Shown here piece after piece: positions 39,391-48,839 of a DNA stretch of 64,000 bases. A model generated the notes under the pieces. That model saw only the letters and a list, made by a program, of their open reading frames with translations, was not told the origin of the DNA and made no database searches. This DNA comes from Arthrobacter ramosus. Its GTDB lineage: Bacteria > Actinomycetota > Actinomycetes > Actinomycetales > Micrococcaceae. Position numbers and translations under genes: made by a program. Position 1 is the first letter of the stretch. The number at the start of each line of letters is the position of its first letter. The stretch is from contig NZ_BAAAWN010000001.1 in the NCBI RefSeq assembly GCF_039535095.1, positions 1 to 64,000 on the forward strand, written 5' to 3'.

Positions 39391-39993
39391 ATGGTCGAGA
39401 AAGCTGAAAAGAAGCCGTCGCCGAGGCAGAAGCTCCTCGCCGCGGCGGACGAACTCTTTTACAACGAGGGCGTCCATGCGGTAGGTATCGATCGCATCAT
39501 CGAAAAGGCGTCCGTGGCCCGGGGGTCGCTCTACTACAACTTCGACGGCAAGGACGACCTGATCAAGGAATACCTGCTCGGACGCCACGCCGCATGGACG
39601 GCTCGTGTCGATGAAGCTGTCGCAGAGTCGAAGGATCCTGGCGAGAAGATCCTCGCGGTGTTCGATGCGCTCGGCACGTTGTTTGCCGAGCCCGGCTACC
39701 GCGGGTGTTCGTTCATGAATGCTGTCGCCGAGGCGCCGACCGACGGACCGGAGATCAAGGCCGCCGCCAACTATCGATCCTGGCTGCACGAACTCTTCGG
39801 CGACCTCGTCGCAGCGCTGAACGTGCGACATCCGCAGCAACTGACCGAACAACTTGTAGTCCTCTACGACGGCGCGGTCACCGCGGCACAGATGGACAAG
39901 TCACCCCACTCCGCCGCAACCGCAAGAACTCTCGCCTCGATGGCCGTGGAGTCCTCAACCTCCAGAAGCCGGGCGGCGCAGTTGGCGGTGTAG
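39391..39993 (+). CDS. TetR family transcriptional regulator
   Basis: A 200-residue TetR regulator. The N-terminal helix-turn-helix spans about residues 12-58 (KLLAAADELFYNEGVHAVGI, IIEKASVARGSLYYNFDGKDDL); the C-terminal ligand-binding part has FAEPGYRGCSFMNAVAEAP, as seen in the YxaF/LmrA-like group. It most likely represses the divergent SDR (and VOC) genes and itself through the operators at 39329-39378. The inducer is unknown. Confidence 0.92.
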   Translation: MVEKAEKKPSPRQKLLAAADELFYNEGVHAVGIDRIIEKASVARGSLYYNFDGKDDLIKEYLLGRHAAWTARVDEAVAESKDPGEKILAVFDALGTLFAEPGYRGCSFMNAVAEAPTDGPEIKAAANYRSWLHELFGDLVAALNVRHPQQLTEQLVVLYDGAVTAAQMDKSPHSAATARTLASMAVESSTSRSRAAQLAV

Positions 39994-41205
39994 ACGCCCG
40001 CTCGGATTCCCGGAACCGCCATTTGAAGCTGCAAAAAACCGCCAAACGAAGTTAACAATCACATTTCAGAGCGCAGATCATTGCCTGGCCTGTCCGGTGG
40101 AGGACCGGCTTACGGACGCTCGGGTCGTCTTGTAACACGCACACCGATTCGTCCGAATGTCGCAGTTCGTTTCATTTGCTAGTTGCAGAAGTCTTTGTTT
40201 AGTTGAGGATCGGCGCGCCGCGCCGAGACCGTTGGTAATCCTGAACGTCAGCTGCGCTGTGTAGGTTCAGCTGTGGGGCTTGTCTCGGGCCATCCCTTCC
40301 GGGGAACCCATCCCTTCCGGGGAACCGATGACAGCAGGCGAATCTCTGGTGTTCGCCGGCAACGGATTCCAGTGTCCGCTCACGCAGCTCGCCAAACACT
40401 ACGGGGCCGAAAGCGGCGCGGTGACGGACATTTACCTTCCGAAATGGTTCGCCCACAACATGCCGGCCATCCATGTTCCGCTGCTGATAGTCATGGCCTA
40501 CCTGCATATCCGGAACTGCCGACGCCGATAGGCGGCTGTCCGGACGCCTTCAGGCATTTCAACGAAGTGCCCGGTCAGACCGAAGAGTCCGGTGGGGGAC
40601 CCGCTTTCGGGCTCAGTTTTGCGTCATGAGACCAAGGCCTCGGGTGCTCTCGTCGCGTTGGTTCCCGTTCGGAGCGTGAAGGTGACTGTGGTGCGTGAAT
40701 CAGCTGGGCAGGACTCGCCCGATCGGCTCTTGGCTCCGAAGAGATGGACTGCACGTAACCCGCTTGAGCGCCACGAAGTCGATTCACAGCAGTGTCCGCG
40801 GGACCAAGTGCCCTAGTGGTTCGGGCGCCGGAAAGCGATCCTGAGCTTATCCAACCCCTGAGATGGAGCAAATGATGGTCAAGACCTGCCGGCTCGACGG
40901 TTCGCAACGCGCAGCCAATTTGGTTTTCGGATTGTTGACCACACCCGGGTCGGGGGCTGCCTGTCGGAATTGGCTGCGCAACGCGCGGGCACATCCCAGC
41001 ATCACATTGAGCAGGGGACGCCGGACGGAGACGATGACTGCCTGGCCGGCATCCGGGGTCGAAGTTCTGTCGGTCATCCGACCCTGCATTCGCACCGTGC
41101 CGGCCACCGGCCCGTATAGGAGCGTCACGGCCGACTCCTCAGACGAGAAAATCCAGTTCGAAGCGGTCAGCCACCCCATGTTTTGCCTGCAGCCGGTCTA
41201 GCACC
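39994..41205. other. Gene-poor stretch with probable decayed remnants
   Basis: About 1.2 kb. Apart from one short candidate (40328-40531) there is no convincing gene. An open frame at 40863-41201 has faint similarity to small flavin/deazaflavin reductases, but I could not support it. An 18-bp exact duplication CATCCCTTCCGGGGAACC lies at 40290-40325. Confidence 0.5.
40328..40531 (+). CDS. Short hypothetical protein, probably a truncated remnant
   Basis: A 67-residue frame with natural-looking protein sequence (GNGFQCPLTQLAKHYGAESG, then LPKWFAHNMPAIHVPLLIV) and one hydrophobic segment near the C-terminus. It looks like the C-terminal part of a small membrane protein whose N-terminal helices are missing. 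The 18-bp tandem duplication lies immediately upstream. No Shine-Dalgarno is evident. I do not recognise the family with confidence. Confidence 0.35.
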   Translation: MTAGESLVFAGNGFQCPLTQLAKHYGAESGAVTDIYLPKWFAHNMPAIHVPLLIVMAYLHIRNCRRR

Positions 41206-42388
41206 ATGGTTTCCGACGCAAGCGGCATAGTCTCGCGCCGCTCAGTTGTGCGGGGTCTCGGGTTGGGGGGGCGCCACGATTCTGGTGACTGCCGCGGGGC
41301 TCGTCAGCTACCGCGCTTTCGACAACGGTGTGATGGATGCTGGATCCGGCGCGCCCTACGACGCCTGGACACACTGGCGTACCGACCCGACGCCGGTGGG
41401 GGCGGTCGGGGCGGCGATCCTGGCCGCGAGTCCCCATAATCAACAGGGCTGGGCTTTCCGCGTGACCGCGCAGGCAGTCGACGTGTTCGCAGATCCGACG
41501 CGGGAGATGCCTATGACGGATCCACTTCGGCGGGAACATCACGTCGGTCTCGGCTGCGCCATCGAGAATCTCGTACTCGGGCTGCTGGCCCGTGGGTATC
41601 ACTCAGAGGTGATTTTGATGCCCTCCGCGGCCGATCCCACTCATGTGGCGTCGGTCACGTTGACCTCTGTGGAGGCGACATCCTCATCCCTGCACGATGC
41701 CATCGGGGACAGGCACTCGAATCGTGGACCGTATGAACACGGTCAGGTTGCGGATGCGGTGCTTGGCGAATTGGCTGGCCCCGCCGGGGATGGCGGCGTC
41801 CGGGTTCACTGGCTCACCTCGACGGCAGAGAAGAAGGCCTTCAGCACGATCGTGATTGAGGCCACCCAGGCGATCATTGAGGATCGCGGCCAGTCGGAGG
41901 AGTTCTTCATCCGGTTCAGGAACAACCGTGACGACATCGACCGGTTCCGCGACGGCGTCACGCTCGACGGACAGGGACTTGCCCCGCTCACCCTCACCCT
42001 CGCCAAGCTCCTGCCCGCCTATTCACGTGCTGAGGGTGACCAGTTCTGGCTTGACCAGACCCGCACGGTTCACACCGCAACGGCAGCCGCTTTCGGTGTT
42101 GTCACCGTCACTGATGCCGACGACCCCCGGCTGCGGCTGGCCGGTGGCAGGCTTCTGCAGCGGGTTCACCTCGGTGCCACCTCACGAGGGCTGGGAATGC
42201 AGCACATGAACCAGGTCACCGAACGGATCGATCGCGAACACGAACAGAGCCTTCCCGCGTCATTTGCGCCGCGCCTGCGGGAGCTTCTGCCCGCCGGAGT
42301 TGTGCCGTTGGTCGCGTTCCGACTCGGGACTCCGGTACGGGCATCCCGACCCAGCCCTCGGCGTCCATTGAAAGATGTGGTTCTGTGA
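41206..42388 (+). CDS. Acg-type nitroreductase family protein (frameshifted in a G7 tract)
   Basis: A protein of about 393 residues of the Acg/nitroreductase-like family: double nitroreductase fold, possibly binding FMN. Seen: AAILAASPHNQQGWAFRV near the N-terminus, CAIENLVLGLLARGYHSEV, DRHSNRGPYEHGQV and HLGATSRGLGMQHMNQ. The start ATG 41206 leads into a twin-arginine-like signal (SRRSVVRGLGLG), then a G7 run at 41265-41271 where the frame must lose one base (or gain two) to continue as GATILVTAAGLVSYRAF. As written the long frame begins at 41246. This may be a sequence error or a phase-variable tract. The next gene overlaps the stop by GTGA. Confidence 0.75.
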
Positions 42389-43065
42389 ACGGGATGCTGC
42401 TACGCCAGCGAACCGCGCTGTGGCTTGGGGTCGCGGGCGCTGCTCTCGGTCTCGTCGCGGGGGTAGTTCAGGCCACCCTGGGAGCCCAGATCCCGGAGTG
42501 GAGCGGCTATAAGAACAACCCATTCGGGCTGGGCGTGCTCACGGTGAGTCTGTGTCTCGTCGCACTCGTCGGCGCGGTCACCCTCGGTCGAATTCCGCTC
42601 CCCACGCCGCACCGACTGGCGGCGGCGATGGGGCTGCTGATCCCGGGGCTGCTGTGCTTCACGACGGTGGGGGTCCTCTGGTACCTGCCCGGCGGACTGT
42701 TGCTGGCAGCGACGGTTCTCGCGGTCAGAGCGGGGGAGACACACGAGTCACGTCACTTCGTTGTGACGCATTGGCTTTCTGGATTGGTGAGCGTGCTCGG
42801 CCTGTTCGAATTGATGCTGGCCGTGGGCACGGGTGTGGGCTGGATGGCCGCAATCGGAATCGTTGGCGGCATCGCCGTGGTCCTCGCGCCATGGGTTCCC
42901 TCCAAACTGCTGCGCATGACGCTGCTTACCCTTGGCACTGTGCCCTTCGCACTCCTTACCTGGTGGAGCATCGCGAGCCCGCTACTCGCTGTCATTGCCT
43001 TAGGACTTGGTGCCGTCGCCACCCGGCGGAGAACTCCGGTCCTCGCCACGGGAAGGGACTCTTAG
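42385..43065 (+). CDS. Multi-pass membrane protein of unknown function
   Basis: A 226-residue hydrophobic protein with about six membrane helices in short succession and no soluble domain (for example LWLGVAGAALGLVAGVVQA, VLTVSLCLVALVGAVTL, LVSVLGLFELMLAVGTG). I do not recognise a family. The GTG start overlaps the stop of the Acg-type gene (GTGA), so the two are translationally coupled and the membrane protein may work with that enzyme. Confidence 0.75.
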   Translation: MNGMLLRQRTALWLGVAGAALGLVAGVVQATLGAQIPEWSGYKNNPFGLGVLTVSLCLVALVGAVTLGRIPLPTPHRLAAAMGLLIPGLLCFTTVGVLWYLPGGLLLAATVLAVRAGETHESRHFVVTHWLSGLVSVLGLFELMLAVGTGVGWMAAIGIVGGIAVVLAPWVPSKLLRMTLLTLGTVPFALLTWWSIASPLLAVIALGLGAVATRRRTPVLATGRDS

Positions 43066-43313
43066 GCCATCGAGCATCCACGATTGGATGCCAACGGTCG
43101 CCAGGACTGCGGCAGTGATTCTGTCGCGCCGGACCCGCCCGAGAAAGCACCCGTTGATCCTTCCCCTGCGGGCACCCGATCTCCGACAAATCGGGAATCC
43201 GAAACACCGCTTGACGCCACGGTCACGGCGCGGACGCACCGCTCAGGGATCCCCTTACGGACAACGGTCAGTTCCTCTGGTCACCGGGAGAGATTCGTAA
43301 TACGATTGTCTGC

Positions 43314-43574
43314 ATGGAACGCAAGATGCATGGACGGGAGGTCTCGGAAGCCGAGATCGATGGGTGGGTCGAGGAAGCCGAGGCCGGTTACGACATTGAG
43401 GAGCTGAAGGCGCGGATGGGGCGCCCTGCCAGGGGCGCGGAGGCGTCTCAGGTCGTTCCCGTAAGGCTGACGGTCGAGGAGCTTGCAGCGGTGATGGCCC
43501 GGGCCGAGCGCGAGCACCTTAACCGGTCCGAGGCGATCCGCGCCGCACTGGCCGCTTGGTCGCACGTGGCGTGA
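43314..43574 (+). CDS. Ribbon-helix-helix type antitoxin-like protein
   Basis: An 86-residue protein. The C-terminal half (VVPVRLTVEELAAVMARAER-EHLNRSEAIRAALAAW) is a ribbon-helix-helix DNA-binding domain of the CopG/Arc class; the acidic N-terminal half would bind a partner. The stop overlaps the GTG start of the next, toxin-like frame (GTGA), the usual layout of type II toxin-antitoxin pairs. It would autoregulate the operon and neutralise the toxin. Confidence 0.8.
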   Translation: MERKMHGREVSEAEIDGWVEEAEAGYDIEELKARMGRPARGAEASQVVPVRLTVEELAAVMARAEREHLNRSEAIRAALAAWSHVA

Positions 43575-43810
43575 TCGTCCGCCGCTCCGCACACAAGCAC
43601 GGGATCAGCTCCGCTGACGGGATCGAGGCGGCAGCATGGCCGCTGGTATCAGTTCCCTTGGGATGATGACGAACCGCGCAGGTTCCTCCGCCTCGGCTTC
43701 GACACCCACGGCCGGCTGCTGGAACTCGTGGTGCTCGTCTGGGACGACGGTAGCGAAGAACTCATCCACGCGATGAAATGCCGCCCCAATACCTCGGGAT
43801 GCTCGGCTAG
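43571..43810 (+). pseudogene. Toxin-like partner, frameshifted
   Basis: The GTG at 43571 opens a frame (VIVRRSAHKHGISSADGIEAAAWPL) that stops after 31 codons; the remainder continues one base out of phase as FPWDDDEPRRFLRLGFDTHG, then LLELVVLVWDDGSEELIHAM. Near the end one C missing from the run at about 43785-43788 again changes phase; restoring it gives RPQYLGMLG and a stop at 43808-43810. The pieces match the small toxins of about 80 residues paired with RHH antitoxins, which resemble BrnT/DUF4258-like RNases in layout. As written the toxin is not made; sequence error is possible. Confidence 0.68.
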
Positions 43811-44021
43811 CACTGTCTCACCAGAGCATCGACACCGACTTCGATTGCGCGCTCACCGATCCTCGAACGGGATAACAGGGAATTTGTTATAGAGCCGGAT
43901 CGCAGGGACATCGTCGCATTCAAGGGCCTGCATAGGTTTTAGCTCATCCCTCTCGAGGCTCGCGCGGGGGCCCTGCAGTTCCCCGACCACGGCAGCGCCG
44001 CGGCGCGTGCCATCCTTGGGT

Positions 44022-45263
44022 ATGGCACGAACTTGGTTATCGGTGACGGTGGAACTGCTCGGGGGTCGTGGCGAGGAGCTGTGGCCCTGGCCCGGGCGCA
44101 TCTTCGCGGTCGGACCCTCGCACACCTTCATGGATCTCGCCAATGCCATCAATGATGCCTTCGCCCGGTGGGACCGCTCGCACCTGTCACTGTTTACCCT
44201 GGCCGATGGCCGGGTTATTACTGATGAAGAGACGGGAGCTGAGATGGCCGGATCGATCCGCGGCCCGATCATCGCGCCGATGGACATTGCTGCTCTCAAG
44301 GTCGTCCGGACGCTGGAGCCGGGGGCTGAGTTTCAGTTTACGTTTGACCTCGGTGACGCTTGGATACACCGTTGCGTGGTCGGGGAGGTGAAGGTGGACC
44401 CGCTGGAAGTGTTGGGTGTCCGCCCTGGGGTCCCCTTGCCGTACTGGGGTTGGGGCAGTATCCCGGACCAGTACGGGCGCCGGTGGGCTAGTGACGATGG
44501 GGAAGGTCGGGCGCCGGGGAAACCGAGCCAGCCGCACCCTATGTTGCTGCATGCCTGGCCCTTACAGGTGCAGGCGCCCCGGTTCGACCTGCCCGAACTG
44601 CGGGAAGCCATCGCCGCGGCAAATGCGGCTCGTTTCCTCGCAGTGGTGATGGGACACGATATCGATGATGTTCTGCAGCAGGTGGGGGCCGGGATACCAA
44701 TGGCCCTGGAGCAGCGACGCCGGGAGGCCGAGTCGGTGGCACTGTCGGTCATCAACCGGCTGATGTGGCGCGGCGGCGCTGGTGACCAACTACTGGCCGA
44801 GGACCTGCTGGCGTATCTGCGCGGTGTGCCGCCGCCAGGCAGGGCCGTGTCTGTCGACCTCGACATGCTCAGTGTCGTCTTGGAAGGGGATCCCGGGCTG
44901 TCAACCGGCGGTTACCTCGACCTGTATACCGGGCAGGTGTACGACGAGACCGCCACTGACCCGATGATGGTCGGGGAGGGCGCCGCCATCAACGTGGTGG
45001 AGGAGCCGGACCGTTGGCTTCGAATCAGCCGCGCCGATTCCCGGAACGGCTGGCAAGACATGGCGGCCTTCGCGGAACGGCAGCACGATAAGGCCCTCCG
45101 GGAGCGGCTGGAGCGGGCGATCGAGGGCAAAGGTGCCTTCTTCCGGTTCCGCGATCTCGTCCACGGCGAGAACCTTAGCGAACAGTGGTACGCCTTCTCC
45201 GCCGACCGCCAGATGGGCCGTGCCCGCGAGTTCCTCGCTGACCACGGCATCCGCGTGGCCTGA
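44022..45263 (+). CDS. pRiA4b ORF-3-like / UPF0158 fusion protein
   Basis: A 413-residue protein with two domains. The N-terminal ~190 residues match the plasmid pRiA4b ORF-3 family (LSVTVELLGGRGEELWPWPG, HTFMDLANAINDAFARWD, FQFTFDLGDAWIHRCVV, PYWGWGSIPDQYGRRW). The C-terminal ~150 residues match UPF0158 (DLYTGQVYDETATDP, NGWQDMAAFAE, GAFFRFRDLVHG). Neither domain has a firm function; pRiA4_ORF3 is often found on plasmids and IS passengers. The ATG at 44022 is preferred to GTG 44007. No neighbours share its strand closely. The fusion is unusual and suggests accessory origin. Confidence 0.78.
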   Translation: MARTWLSVTVELLGGRGEELWPWPGRIFAVGPSHTFMDLANAINDAFARWDRSHLSLFTLADGRVITDEETGAEMAGSIRGPIIAPMDIAALKVVRTLEPGAEFQFTFDLGDAWIHRCVVGEVKVDPLEVLGVRPGVPLPYWGWGSIPDQYGRRWASDDGEGRAPGKPSQPHPMLLHAWPLQVQAPRFDLPELREAIAAANAARFLAVVMGHDIDDVLQQVGAGIPMALEQRRREAESVALSVINRLMWRGGAGDQLLAEDLLAYLRGVPPPGRAVSVDLDMLSVVLEGDPGLSTGGYLDLYTGQVYDETATDPMMVGEGAAINVVEEPDRWLRISRADSRNGWQDMAAFAERQHDKALRERLERAIEGKGAFFRFRDLVHGENLSEQWYAFSADRQMGRAREFLADHGIRVA

Positions 45264-45389
45264 CGAACCGGGGCTCGGTCAGCGCCGGAGCAAGTCCATG
45301 CCGGCCGATGGATATACCCTCAGCAGTGGAGCAGTGGAGTGGGCCGATCATGAGGTCGAGCGAGCTGTGAGGGGAACTGTGGGTTGTGC

Positions 45390-45968
45390 TCACATGCGTA
45401 GTCGGATGATGAAGAGGAAGTAGCACCAGACGGGCATTGAAAGCAGTGACAACCCGGCCATCGCGGTCCGTATTCGGGATCGCTCGTGCAGGATTGCGGA
45501 GAGCAGCCAGAGTGCGAGGATTCCGATGAGTCCTCCGACGCAGTTCAGGATCACGTCGTCGATGTCAGATGCTCCAACCGCGAACACGCCCTGGATGATC
45601 TCTACGGCGACGCTGACCGAGGCGACCGTGAGCATGGTCAGCCATGCGGCCGCCCGATGTCGGAGCCACGATGCGTAGACTCCGAGCGGGATGAAGATCA
45701 GGATGTTCCCGACGACGTTGGCGAACGCCACTCTCTCGGTCCCGGGAGAGTGGCTGAACGCGTATTTCGCGATACTTGCGAACGGGATGAGATTGATCGA
45801 ACGCTCCGAACCCGGTACACGGGAGAAAAGAAGCAGCTTAAGCCCGAAGGCCGCGTAGAGGGCGAAGCCGGCGAAGATGGCCACCGTCTCCGCTTTCGCC
45901 CGTTTCGTGGTGAGTCGCCAGCTCGGCACATCATCCGTGACCGCGGTGGGTTTCGGTTGTACACGCAT
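45390..45968 (-). CDS. VanZ-like family membrane protein
   Basis: A 192-residue membrane protein of the VanZ-like family with about four helices. Family marks: LFSRVPGSERSINLIPF after the first helix, NVVGNILIFIPLGVYASWL, AVEIIQGVFAVGASDIDDVI with the conserved Asp pair, and NCVGGLIGI. Family members occur with glycopeptide resistance but most have other, unknown envelope roles. The start ATG 45968 leaves a short cytoplasmic tail; the longer frame to 46193 has no family support. Confidence 0.85.
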   Translation of the reverse strand: MRVQPKPTAVTDDVPSWRLTTKRAKAETVAIFAGFALYAAFGLKLLLFSRVPGSERSINLIPFASIAKYAFSHSPGTERVAFANVVGNILIFIPLGVYASWLRHRAAAWLTMLTVASVSVAVEIIQGVFAVGASDIDDVILNCVGGLIGILALWLLSAILHERSRIRTAMAGLSLLSMPVWCYFLFIIRLRM

Positions 45969-46194
45969 CCACAGGATTGTACATAGGGAGCTTGTCGTGC
46001 TCCTGTGAGACCTGGATTCGACAACCGCCACCGAGGGGCGCAACGTGGCCGACCGCTGATCCAGGCCGCACGGAGCCACCGCGCACGGTGGGTCGACGTT
46101 CGCTCGGACTGGCGAACGTTCCATAAACCGGATGCGACTGTGATAGCCCGGTTTGCAGCACAATAGAGCCGTAGACGACCGCATTCGCAACAAA

Positions 46195-46629
46195 TCAGGC
46201 TGCGACCATGAAAACGTCTACCGGATCCTCGGTCTCCAAGACAAAGCCGTGGCGTTCGTAGAGCCGTCGGGCCGGGCTGCCTTGGAGCACGTTGAGCCGG
46301 AACGGTCGGTGGTCCTTGGACTCGCCCATGACCCGCTGAAGCACGCCGGATCCAAGACCTTGCCCTTGGAATCCAGGTGCGATGTAGAAGTGTTCGATCC
46401 ACAACGCTTCGGGCTCGGGACGGACAGCAATGACGCCGGCACGTTGCTTTTCGACGAGAATGACGAAGGTGTGATCTGACTGGAACGCATTCAAGAACCG
46501 CTCGCGAACCCGGACCGGATCCCAGCGACCAAGCCGTTCCAAATCCGGACGCATGACGACGGCGCGCAGTTCGGCGATCCAGTCGGCAGCGGTGGGCAGG
46601 GCGGGACGGAGTGAGAATTCGGCAGCCAC
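46195..46629 (-). CDS. GNAT family N-acetyltransferase
   Basis: A 144-residue GNAT acetyltransferase. The acetyl-CoA-binding segment is IEHFYIAPGFQGQGLGSGVL, followed by FRLNVLQGSPARRLYERHGF, the standard C-terminal beta-alpha-beta pattern. GTG 46629 is used; the longer open frame to 46857 reads antisense to the hydroxyacid dehydrogenase gene and is spurious. The substrate is unknown. It is 26 bp downstream of the dehydrogenase gene and may be cotranscribed. Confidence 0.85.
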   Translation of the reverse strand: MAAEFSLRPALPTAADWIAELRAVVMRPDLERLGRWDPVRVRERFLNAFQSDHTFVILVEKQRAGVIAVRPEPEALWIEHFYIAPGFQGQGLGSGVLQRVMGESKDHRPFRLNVLQGSPARRLYERHGFVLETEDPVDVFMVAA

Positions 46630-46655
46630 TGGACTATTCAACCCCAATCGACGCC

Positions 46656-47606
46656 CTAAGCCGTGAGCACCCGCACCGGATTTCCCCGCACCCACGCGCG
46701 GATGTCCTCGAAGGCCTCGCCATAGAAGCGGGCGTAGCTTTGCGAGCTGACGTAACCCAAGTGCGGTGTCAGCACGGTTCGCGGCGCCGTGAGCAAGGGG
46801 TGGTCCGCCGGGAGGGGCTCGACGTCGTACACGTCCAGGGCCGCGCCGCCGAGCCACCCTTCGTTGAGGCCGTGGAGGAGGGCAGCCTCGTCCACGATCG
46901 GCCCGCGGGCTGTGTTCACCAGGACGCCTTTAGGGCCGAGGAGCCGCAGTTCGTCCTCCCCGACAAGCCCCCGGGACCGTTCCGATAACCGCACGTGGAC
47001 ACTGACGACGTCGGCCTCCCGGAAGAGTGCCTCCTTGCTCACCTTTCTGGCGCCGGCCGCGGCGGCGGTCTCTTCGGTGAGGTTGGGACTCCAAGCAATG
47101 ACATCCATGCCGAACGCCTTGCCATAGCCTGCGATCTTGCTCCCGATCTTGCCCAGTCCAAGCACGCCGAGCGTCTTTCCTGACACTTCGAAACCCACGG
47201 TGCTCTGCCAATTTCCCGCGCGCAGCCGACGGTCCTCGAACGGCACGTTCCGTGCGAAAGCCAGGAGCAGGGCCCACGTCAGCTCGGGAGCAGCGGAGGG
47301 TGAGCCGCCCGTCCCACAGACAGTGATGCCCTGCTCCTCGGCTGCGCGCATGTCGATGGCTGCGTTGGCCATTCCGGTGGTGACCAGGAGCCTCAGCTTG
47401 GGCAGTTGCCGGAGGCACTCGGCGTCGAAAGCGGTCCGTTCCCGCATGGCCATGATGATGTCGAAGTCGCGGAGCGCGGCCACGGCGTCCGCCAAAGGCT
47501 CCCTGAAAACGGTGACATCGACGCCGTCGTCGGCGAGCTCAGCCCACGGCGCGTAGTCGTGGGCGACGGCTTGGTAGTCGTCGAGGATGGCAAGGCGCTG
47601 GACCAT
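46656..47606 (-). CDS. D-2-hydroxyacid dehydrogenase family protein
   Basis: A 316-residue NAD-dependent dehydrogenase of the phosphoglycerate dehydrogenase/D-2-hydroxyacid family. The nucleotide-binding motif is GKTLGVLGLGKIGSKIA (about 148-164), followed by VSVHVRLSERSRGLVG, VNTARGPIVDEAALL with the catalytic Arg, and a terminal TPHLGYVSSQSY with the catalytic His. It interconverts a 2-keto acid and a D-2-hydroxyacid; the exact substrate is open. A start at 47606 fits the family length and has GAAAGGGAATTCC before it. Confidence 0.92.
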   Translation of the reverse strand: MVQRLAILDDYQAVAHDYAPWAELADDGVDVTVFREPLADAVAALRDFDIIMAMRERTAFDAECLRQLPKLRLLVTTGMANAAIDMRAAEEQGITVCGTGGSPSAAPELTWALLLAFARNVPFEDRRLRAGNWQSTVGFEVSGKTLGVLGLGKIGSKIAGYGKAFGMDVIAWSPNLTEETAAAAGARKVSKEALFREADVVSVHVRLSERSRGLVGEDELRLLGPKGVLVNTARGPIVDEAALLHGLNEGWLGGAALDVYDVEPLPADHPLLTAPRTVLTPHLGYVSSQSYARFYGEAFEDIRAWVRGNPVRVLTA

Positions 47607-47666
47607 GGAATTCCCTTTCGCTGGGAGGGATCGCGGCTATGTGGAAAGTTACACTCCCAGGGAACC

Positions 47667-48650
47667 CTAGCTCTTCGGCAAGCCCGGCGGATTCAGTTGC
47701 GACGTCTGGATTGCCTCCGCCGAAAGACCCCAGCGGTCAAGGATCTTCCCATACGTACCGTCCTTGATGAGCGAGTTCAGGCCGGCCTGGGCCGCCGCAG
47801 CGAAGCCGTTGCCCTTCTTGGTGGTCACCGCGATGCTCGCCTTGAGCGGCCACCCGCCGTCAACCAGTCCCACGCTCTTGGTCTTGCCATCGGTCTGCGA
47901 CTTGTAGGACGCGGTCGCGTTCGGCCCGAACGTCAGGTCCGCACGGCCCGACTGCAGCGCGAGCGTGGAGGCCGAGTCGTCGTCGTAATACTGGAATTCA
48001 ACCGGCTTCAAGCCGTTCTTCTTGTTCTCGGCGTCCCAGCGCAACAGGATTGCTTCCTGGTTGGTGCCCGAGCCCACAATGATCCGCTTGCCCGCCACGT
48101 CCGGAGCCGAGTCCACCTTCGTGATTGAGCTGTCGCTCTTGGCGTAGAAGCCCAGTTTGTCCTCGCGGTAGCTGGCGAAATCGAACTTGAGCTTGCGCTC
48201 TTCAGTCACGGTGACGTTCGAGATGACGGCCTCGTACTTGCCCGATTCCACGCCCAACGGCCAGTCGGCCCACGCCGTCGGGACAATGTCCGCCTTGAGT
48301 CCCAGTGATTCTGCCAGGGCGACCGCGATGTCCACCTCGTTGCCCACCGGCGTCTTGTTGTCCGTGGCGTAGACGGCCAGCGGCGCGGCGAAGGGACTCA
48401 CCGCGACGGTCAGCTTTCCGTCTGCCTTGACCGACTGCGGCACGAGGGCGGCGGCTTCCGGCGACACCTGCACAGGGAACCGGTGCTGCTCGGGCGCCAG
48501 GTTGAAGGTTTTGCCAGCGGAAGAGCCAGTGGACGACGACGACGGCGCTGACGCGGCTGAGGCGCCCGGGTCCGAGCACGCAGCGAGGCCGAGAGTAGTG
48601 GTCACCGCGAGTGCCAGTGCAGTGCCTGTTTTGAGGCGTGAAGTAGCCAT
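47667..48650 (-). CDS. ABC transporter substrate-binding lipoprotein (family 3), second copy
   Basis: A 327-residue solute-binding lipoprotein, paralogous to that at 28715. The signal peptide ends in LAAC with Cys25; both proteins share CSDPGAS after the lipobox, the APEQHRF/PEQNRI segment, YATDNKTPVGNEVDIA, VGSGTNQEAILL and the ending KDGTYGKILDRWGLS. No permease or ATPase gene is near, so it may deliver its ligand to the transporter encoded at 26796-28702. ATG 48650 follows AGGGGACTC at usable spacing. The ligand is unknown. Confidence 0.9.
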   Translation of the reverse strand: MATSRLKTGTALALAVTTTLGLAACSDPGASAASAPSSSSTGSSAGKTFNLAPEQHRFPVQVSPEAAALVPQSVKADGKLTVAVSPFAAPLAVYATDNKTPVGNEVDIAVALAESLGLKADIVPTAWADWPLGVESGKYEAVISNVTVTEERKLKFDFASYREDKLGFYAKSDSSITKVDSAPDVAGKRIIVGSGTNQEAILLRWDAENKKNGLKPVEFQYYDDDSASTLALQSGRADLTFGPNATASYKSQTDGKTKSVGLVDGGWPLKASIAVTTKKGNGFAAAAQAGLNSLIKDGTYGKILDRWGLSAEAIQTSQLNPPGLPKS

Positions 48651-48839
48651 AGAGTCCCCTTCGAAAGTGATGGATGGTGTGCGTTGCAGCAACTATCCGG
48701 CAGGGCCCAGCACCGGTCAAAGCGCTGTGAAACGCTGGGCTACAGGGGTTAACGGAGGTTCATTCGAGGTCCCGAAGAGTCACACTGCAGCCACGGTGTA
48801 GGCTTCCCACACAACCGCCGACACTTGAGGAGATTTTTC

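Noticed and set aside
40863..41201. A 112-codon frame with faint similarity to deazaflavin-type reductases (RNWLRNARAHPSITL)
   Set aside because: Only one short segment looks familiar, the rest does not, and an equally long frame lies on the other strand. At most a decayed remnant.
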